Notes under the pieces: generated by a model
Told to the model about the DNA's origin: nothing
The model's input: only the letters and a program-made list of their open reading frames with translations
Databases searched by the model: none
DNA from: Candidatus Acetothermia bacterium
GTDB lineage: Bacteria; Bipolaricaulota; Bipolaricaulia; UBA7950; UBA9294
DNA: 10,760 nucleotides
Assembly (NCBI GenBank): GCA_003545155.1
Contig: DQCH01000006.1
Location: 383 to 11,142 of the forward strand
Direction: 5' to 3'
In this document: in pieces, positions 7,365-10,760 of the stretch
Position numbering within the stretch: the first letter of the stretch is position 1
How the letters are laid out: every line of letters begins with the position of its first letter
Program-made: the position numbers and the translations under genes

Positions 7365-7844
7365 ATGCGTGAGGCGGAAATCAAGGCGTTATTGGTAGAT
7401 CCCTACAACAGTGCTCCAGTTATTCTCTTGAAGGATCGACACTCGAGCAAGGCGATGCCTATTTGGATTGGTGAGGCCGAGGCGATGTCAATTGCCCTCG
7501 GGCTGCAGAGTGGTCGCTTTCCGCGTCCTCTCGCTCATGATCTAATGAAGGAAATCATTGACGATCTCAATGGAAGTGTGGAAAGGGTCGAGATTAGCGG
7601 GCTCAAGGATGGAACTTACTACGCTTCCATCTTCTTGCGCAACCCCAGTGGGAAGATAATGGAGATCGACGCGCGCCCCTCCGACTCGCTAGCCCTTGCC
7701 CTACGCATGGGGAGCCCGATCTATATTGCCGACGAAGTTTTCGAGGCCTCGGCGATCGAGTCCCCGTTTGCCGAAGAAGACGCGTTTCGAGATTTCATCG
7801 AGTATCAGATGAACTTGCGACAGTTCAAGAAACTCATCGGGTAA
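7365..7844 (+). CDS. Bifunctional nuclease (BFN/DUF151) family protein
   Basis: A 159-residue soluble protein that is essentially one DUF151/BFN domain, the family of Thermotoga TM0160 and plant BFN proteins. Family signatures are MPIWIGEAEAMSIALGL (31-47), RPLAHDLM (54-61) and IDARPSDSLALALR (101-114), with acidic and Arg/Ser positions at the presumed active cleft. Plant members were reported as nucleases; the bacterial role is poorly known, so the function is family-level inference. A short helical tail (about 135-159) is present, shorter than in members that carry an added UVR motif. An in-frame GTG at 7362 would add one residue. It has its own strong promoter, shares an intergenic region with glmS, and ends 5 bp from the convergent LolA-like gene. 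Confidence 0.92.
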   Translation: MREAEIKALLVDPYNSAPVILLKDRHSSKAMPIWIGEAEAMSIALGLQSGRFPRPLAHDLMKEIIDDLNGSVERVEISGLKDGTYYASIFLRNPSGKIMEIDARPSDSLALALRMGSPIYIADEVFEASAIESPFAEEDAFRDFIEYQMNLRQFKKLIG

Positions 7845-7849
7845 GATCC

Positions 7850-8701
7850 CTAACCGCGGATAATTTCTACCCCATGTGGTAGGGCGAGGATCTCCTCCGC
7901 GGTCAAACCTTGATCAAGCGTAATCCGCTGCACGCGGATGCTGGTTGTGCGCCTGCCTTCTGCAAAAAAGACGATCTTTTTCACCATGAAACTCTCTCGG
8001 TCGATCCAGATCATGCGCGAGAGTTCACCGCTCCGTGCATCGGTCACCTCAAGGATGTACCCTCCTTGGATCGAGCCTCCTGATAGTGTCCCTTCGAACC
8101 CGGCGAAACCGGGGAGGGAAGGAGTCTCCTTCTGTGTACCCAACCAGATGGAGAACGGTTCCGAGCGCGGGTAGCCGGAAAGTGTCTCCTCAAGGAGGAT
8201 CGGGGAGGGAAACAGGTCTGCGCCGAAACCTGATATGTCCCGCACCACTCGCAACCTCACCATTCCCGCCTTCCATTCCTTTTCCAATTGCGTGAGGTTG
8301 AAACTGGCCACTCCCACGTCTGCCAGCGGGAGACCGATCCACCGCTTGATCACGACCAAGTTCTCCTGAGGGAGGTAGTGAGAGAGCAGGTCACGGTCGA
8401 CGGTGAAGAGCTCGTCTCTCACTATATCCGGAGAGAGATAGCGAACGCTAAGTGCGGGCTCCGGTCCTCTCAGTAACCGGACAAGCATCCGGACAGTACG
8501 GTCTTCATCGCCGCTCTCGATTACCTCAAGCACAGCCTCTAGATCTTTGATGCGAGAAAATGCGGTCCGCACCCGCCAGATCAGGCCATCTGGTTCCATG
8601 GGGTCATGTTCACTTAGGAGATACTGATCAACAGCGGCGATGGTCACGATCAGGCTAACGAAGAGACCGATTCCCAGGAGGATAAGGTTTTGATTGTTCA
8701 T
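7850..8701 (-). CDS. Membrane-anchored LolA-like extracytoplasmic protein
   Basis: A 283-residue protein with one strong hydrophobic segment near residues 6-26 (NLILLGIGLFVSLIVTIAA), probably an uncleaved anchor, then a mostly beta-rich extracytoplasmic domain. The pattern ALSVRYLSPDIVRDELF, then LLSHYLPQENLVVIKRW, and later ARSGELSRMIWIDRESFMVKK resembles the LolA/LolB/RseB-like half-barrel fold, in which such strands line a lipid-binding pocket. That call is my reading of the pattern and not a firm match. A helical stretch (about 41-70) sits between anchor and barrel. No lipobox cysteine is visible, and the mature chain has essentially no cysteines. The open frame extends 9 bp upstream to a TTG, but that lies inside the -10 box, so ATG 8701 is the likely start. 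It is convergent with the BFN gene and divergent from pgk. Confidence 0.75.
   Translation of the reverse strand: MNNQNLILLGIGLFVSLIVTIAAVDQYLLSEHDPMEPDGLIWRVRTAFSRIKDLEAVLEVIESGDEDRTVRMLVRLLRGPEPALSVRYLSPDIVRDELFTVDRDLLSHYLPQENLVVIKRWIGLPLADVGVASFNLTQLEKEWKAGMVRLRVVRDISGFGADLFPSPILLEETLSGYPRSEPFSIWLGTQKETPSLPGFAGFEGTLSGGSIQGGYILEVTDARSGELSRMIWIDRESFMVKKIVFFAEGRRTTSIRVQRITLDQGLTAEEILALPHGVEIIRG
7854..7902. repeat. Nested inverted repeats at the BFN / LolA-like convergent end
   Basis: An outer perfect pair CCGCGGA (7854-7860) and TCCGCGG (7896-7902) encloses an inner hairpin, CTACC (7867-7871) with GGTAG (7878-7882). The structure starts 9 bp after the BFN stop codon and lies within the last codons of the LolA-like gene. 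There is no T-run, so it is not a classic terminator. It could protect or end the BFN mRNA. It may be constrained only by coding on the other strand. Confidence 0.35.
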
Positions 8702-8717
8702 CACGAACAATTATAAT
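8690..8717 (+). promoter_or_regulatory. Promoter of pgk
   Basis: TTGATT (8690-8695), a 16-bp spacer and TATAAT (8712-8717) form a good plus-strand promoter. Transcription would begin near 8724, about 43 nt before the pgk ATG, leaving room for its strong ribosome site. The -10 overlaps the oppositely oriented -10 of the LolA-like gene. Confidence 0.6.
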
Positions 8718-8738
8718 CGCCTTAATAACGGTGTTCAA
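8710..8738 (-). promoter_or_regulatory. Promoter of the LolA-like gene, predicted leaderless
   Basis: On the minus strand TTGAAC (8738-8733), a 17-bp spacer and TATAAT (8715-8710) make a near-consensus promoter. Transcription should start around 8704-8702, only about 1-3 nt before ATG 8701, so the mRNA would be leaderless or nearly so. No Shine-Dalgarno could fit. The -10 is half of the palindrome ATTATAAT (8710-8717). Confidence 0.65.
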
Positions 8739-8753
8739 TTGGGTAACTGAAGA

Positions 8754-8760
8754 AAGGAGG
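8754..8760 (+). promoter_or_regulatory. Strong Shine-Dalgarno deciding the pgk start
   Basis: AAGGAGG, a near-full anti-16S match, lies 6 nt before ATG 8767. It rejects the upstream in-frame GTG at 8731, which has no ribosome site and lies only about 7 nt after the predicted transcription start. Confidence 0.85.
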
Positions 8761-8766
8761 GAGCGA

Positions 8767-9960
8767 ATGGATGGGCTCCTCAGTGGACTTTGGTGTGTGC
8801 AGGACGCGACAGTTGAAGGAAAGACTGTGCTGGTAAGAGTCGATTACAATGTCCCCTTAAAAGACAGGGATGTGAGTGATGATGCGCGGATTAAGTCCTC
8901 CTTCCCCACGTTGATGGGCCTCCTTGACCGCGGAGCGAAGCTGGTTCTATTGAGCCATCTCGGGCGTCCAGAGGGGAAAGTTGTCCCCGAACTTTGCCTC
9001 GATCCGGTTGGGCAAAGGCTGCAAGCCCTTCTGAACCATCCGGTACGGAAGCTCGACGACTGTGTCGGCGAAGAAGTCAAGCAGGCGATCGACGATGGGG
9101 AAGCAGGGGACCTGTTTCTCCTTGAGAACCTGCGCTTCCACCCAGAGGAAACGGCAAATGATTCGCAGTTTGCGCGCCGTCTGGCCGCCTTGGGAGACCT
9201 CTACGTGAATGACGCCTTTGCCACCCTCCACCGAGCGCACGCCTCCACACTGGGGATCTCCGACTACCTCCCTGCCTACGCGGGGATGCTCGTGCAGAAG
9301 GAGATCGAGGCCCTCTCGTGCCTCATCGATGAGCCAAAGCGCCCCTACCTTGCGATCATCGGAGGAAAGAAGGCGAAGAGCAAACTTCAAGCCCTGCGCG
9401 ACCTCCTTGACCGAGTCGATGTAGTGCTCGTTGGTGGCGGGGTTGCGTTCACCTTCCTGCGCGCCAAGGGGTACCTTGTGGGTGACTCAGTCGTCGATGA
9501 ATCACTGGTGGAAGAGATCAAGGAGCTAATCCGTACTGCATATGAGAAGGGGGTCTTGATCCTCCTGCCGCGGGACGTTGTGATCGCCCAAGAGATAAGC
9601 GCAACTGCTGAGGCCGTTACCTGCCGTGCAGAGCGGATCCCGCCTGGCTGGATGGGGCTTGACATTGGACCGGAGACAATGCGAAAGTTCCGCGAGCAGA
9701 TAGCGGAGGCGAACACGGTGGTCTGGACCGGGCCGATGGGGGCGTTTGAGATCGAGCAGTTCTCCCACGGGACACGGGCAATCGCCGAGACACTTGCAAA
9801 TTCAGATGCGTTCACCGTTGTCGGAGGAGGGGAAACCGGCGAGGCGGTAACAAAGATGGGACAGGCTGATGGGATCTCCTATATCTCCACGGGCGGTGGC
9901 GCCTGTCTTGCTCTTCTGCGTGGGAAGTCCCTTCCTGCCTTGGAAGCACTGCGGGGCTAA
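8767..9960 (+). CDS. pgk: Phosphoglycerate kinase
   Basis: A 397-residue cytoplasmic glycolytic kinase, transferring phosphate from 1,3-bisphosphoglycerate to ADP. Substrate-side motifs in the N-terminal lobe are VLVRVDYNVPLK (21-32, with R24, D26, N28), LSHLGRP (62-68, with H64, R67), LLENLRF (118-124) and VNDAFATLHRAHAST (147-161). The nucleotide lobe has GGKKAKSKL (199-207), VGGGVAFTF (222-230), VVWTGPMGAFE (318-328) and GGGETGEAV (353-361). Length fits the bacterial norm of about 390-400. In the last motif most bacterial enzymes read GGGD(S/T), whereas here position 356 is Glu, and STGGGACLALL (374-384) has Ala-Cys where Ala-Ser is usual. The start is set by the strong ribosome site. The gene is monocistronic or runs into the tRNA gene 39 bp downstream. 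Confidence 0.97.
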   Translation: MDGLLSGLWCVQDATVEGKTVLVRVDYNVPLKDRDVSDDARIKSSFPTLMGLLDRGAKLVLLSHLGRPEGKVVPELCLDPVGQRLQALLNHPVRKLDDCVGEEVKQAIDDGEAGDLFLLENLRFHPEETANDSQFARRLAALGDLYVNDAFATLHRAHASTLGISDYLPAYAGMLVQKEIEALSCLIDEPKRPYLAIIGGKKAKSKLQALRDLLDRVDVVLVGGGVAFTFLRAKGYLVGDSVVDESLVEEIKELIRTAYEKGVLILLPRDVVIAQEISATAEAVTCRAERIPPGWMGLDIGPETMRKFREQIAEANTVVWTGPMGAFEIEQFSHGTRAIAETLANSDAFTVVGGGETGEAVTKMGQADGISYISTGGGACLALLRGKSLPALEALRG

Positions 9961-9961
9961 A

Positions 9962-9990
9962 TTGCTGTCACCCCTTGCGTGTGCTATAAT
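9962..9990 (+). promoter_or_regulatory. Promoter of tRNA-Gly
   Basis: TTGCTG (9962-9967), a 17-bp spacer and TATAAT (9985-9990) preceded by TGC form an extended -10 promoter starting 2 bp after the pgk stop. Transcription would begin near 9997, about 3 nt before the mature tRNA 5' end, so the precursor would have a very short 5' leader. Confidence 0.8.
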
Positions 9991-9999
9991 TGCATGTAC

Positions 10000-10071
10000 G
10001 CGGGCATAGCTCAGAGGTAGAGCATCAGCTTCCCAAGCTGAGGGTCGCGGGTTCGACTCCCGTTGCCCGCT
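10000..10071 (+). tRNA. tRNA-Gly (anticodon CCC)
   Basis: A complete cloverleaf can be drawn. The acceptor stem is GCGGGCA (10000-10006) with TGCCCGC (10064-10070). The D-arm is GCTC/GAGC, and the anticodon stem is TCAGC (10025-10029) with GCTGA (10037-10041). The loop TTCCCAA carries anticodon CCC at 10032-10034, reading GGG glycine codons. The T-arm contains GTTCGAC. The discriminator base is T at 10071. The 3' CCA is not encoded, so a CCA-adding enzyme is needed. TTTT follows the acceptor stem directly. Confidence 0.97.
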
Positions 10072-10136
10072 TTTAAAAAGTGGACTTTGTGCTCATCTGC
10101 CCTGATTTCCTCAAAGGCGATAGGGCCGAATAAGTA

Positions 10137-10736
10137 ATGACCATGGATCAGATCCTGGAAAACCCAAGCACTTTGACCTTAGATACATTGGAACCCCGAG
10201 TCAAGCAATGTACTAGGTGCCCCTTAAGTGAGACAAGAACCAACATCGTGTTCGGTGAGGGGGATTCTCATGCACGGGTGGTGTTCGTTGGAGAGGGGCC
10301 TGGGGAGGTCGAGGATCAAACCGGAAAGCCGTTCGTGGGGCCAGCGGGGCAGAAGCTCGATGAGGTCTTTGCCTCGGTCGGAATCACCCGTGAAGAGGTA
10401 TATATTACCAACGTGGTTAAATGTCGGCCGCCAGGGAACCGGGTCCCGACTAAGAAGGAGATGGAAGCGTGCTTGCCCTATCTGGAGGCGCAGATTGCTC
10501 TGATCAACCCTGGTCTGATTATTACCCTGGGAAACACCCCTACCCAGTGGCTTTTCCCGAGTGCTTCAGGGATTACCAGCATACGCGGGACCTTCCTGCC
10601 CTGGCGCGGCGGGATCCAGCTTTTTCCCATGTTCCACCCCAGCTACCTATTACGATACCCCTCCCGGGCTAAGGGAAGCCCGAAATATCTGACTTGGCTT
10701 GATATCAAGAGAGTGAAAAAGTGGCTCGATGAATAA
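10137..10736 (+). CDS. Family 4 uracil-DNA glycosylase (4Fe-4S)
   Basis: A 199-residue DNA repair enzyme of the type found in thermophiles and many other bacteria. It excises uracil left by cytosine deamination and so opens base excision repair. Four cysteines expected to bind the [4Fe-4S] cluster are C25 and C28 (CTRC), C96 (VVKCRPP) and C112. The catalytic and uracil-binding motif is GEGPGEVEDQTGKPFVGPAG (52-71). The second active-site motif is FHPSYLLR, with H167 in HPS. Length is typical (about 190-220). The chosen ATG 10137 has only a weak purine-rich ribosome site (TAGGG, near 10121-10125), and a second ATG two codons later is possible. It lies 65 bp after the tRNA with no clear promoter of its own, so cotranscription is possible. 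The next gene overlaps its end. Confidence 0.95.
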   Translation: MTMDQILENPSTLTLDTLEPRVKQCTRCPLSETRTNIVFGEGDSHARVVFVGEGPGEVEDQTGKPFVGPAGQKLDEVFASVGITREEVYITNVVKCRPPGNRVPTKKEMEACLPYLEAQIALINPGLIITLGNTPTQWLFPSASGITSIRGTFLPWRGGIQLFPMFHPSYLLRYPSRAKGSPKYLTWLDIKRVKKWLDE

Positions 10737-10760
10737 CCAGGAACCGAAGGTGTATGAGGA
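10729..10760 (+). CDS. Start of an overlapping downstream gene, truncated by the window edge
   Basis: An ATG at 10729 in another frame overlaps the last 8 bp of the uracil-DNA glycosylase gene and stays open to the window end, encoding MNNQEPKVYE and beyond. Short overlaps of this type are common in translationally coupled bacterial genes. Ten codons are too few to identify the product. A chance open frame is possible. Confidence 0.45.
   Translation, partial: MNNQEPKVYE

Noticed and set aside
8702..8710. TTG start for the LolA-like gene three codons upstream
   Set aside because: The TTG overlaps the -10 box of its own promoter, so it would not be transcribed from that promoter.
8731..8766. 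Upstream GTG start for pgk adding 12 residues
   Set aside because: It has no Shine-Dalgarno and lies too close to the predicted transcription start, and the extra residues are not part of the Pgk fold. ATG 8767 has AAGGAGG at ideal spacing.
10071..10081. CTTTTAAAAAG after the tRNA as a terminator
   Set aside because: AT-only arms with a 1-nt centre cannot make a stable hairpin. The TTTT may help release but is not a convincing terminator.

Overview
This is a bacterial chromosome segment of ordinary housekeeping and envelope genes. Genes are tightly packed on both strands, and coding GC is roughly 55-60% in the lines I counted. The protein set is a family 4 [4Fe-4S] uracil-DNA glycosylase, a DUF151/BFN protein, paired GT4 enzymes of the diacylglycerol-glucosylating type, an ATP-type phosphofructokinase and a LolA-like envelope protein. 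That mix fits an anaerobic, possibly thermophilic, deep-branching lineage such as Bipolaricaulota/Acetothermia or a Thermotogota relative. This placement is inference from gene content and is not proven. I see no phage, insertion sequence, CRISPR array or defence system.

Left part (1-5389, all +): a GT4 glycosyltransferase resembling diglucosyl-diacylglycerol synthases (70-1092) follows an extended -10 promoter. Then comes a 604-bp stretch with no convincing gene, lower GC and pyrimidine-rich in its right half. An apparent operon follows: an amidohydrolase-3 family metal hydrolase (1697-3223), a second GT4 resembling monoglucosyl-diacylglycerol synthases that overlaps it by 10 bp (3214-4368), and pfkA (4397-5389). 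If the homology guesses hold, the two GT4 enzymes would act in series to build a glucosyl glycolipid.

Middle part (5389-7844): glmS lies on the minus strand, convergent with pfkA across a small hairpin. It is divergent from a DUF151/BFN gene. The short region between glmS and the BFN gene holds a near-consensus promoter for the BFN gene, a weaker candidate for glmS, and an inverted repeat that touches both. PfkA and GlmS both use fructose 6-phosphate, so glycolysis and amino-sugar (wall) synthesis sit side by side.

Right part (7845-10760): a membrane-anchored LolA-like protein on the minus strand is convergent with the BFN gene and divergent from pgk. Its promoter and the pgk promoter share the same palindromic -10 element. 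The LolA-like mRNA is predicted to be nearly leaderless. After pgk come tRNA-Gly(CCC) with its own strong promoter, a family 4 uracil-DNA glycosylase, and the first codons of another gene overlapping it at the window edge.

The most interesting signals are modest: the face-to-face promoters sharing one -10 palindrome, the glycolipid GT pair with a hydrolase inserted, the empty low-GC 604-bp island, and unusual residues at catalytic acid positions in PfkA (N103) and Pgk (E356).
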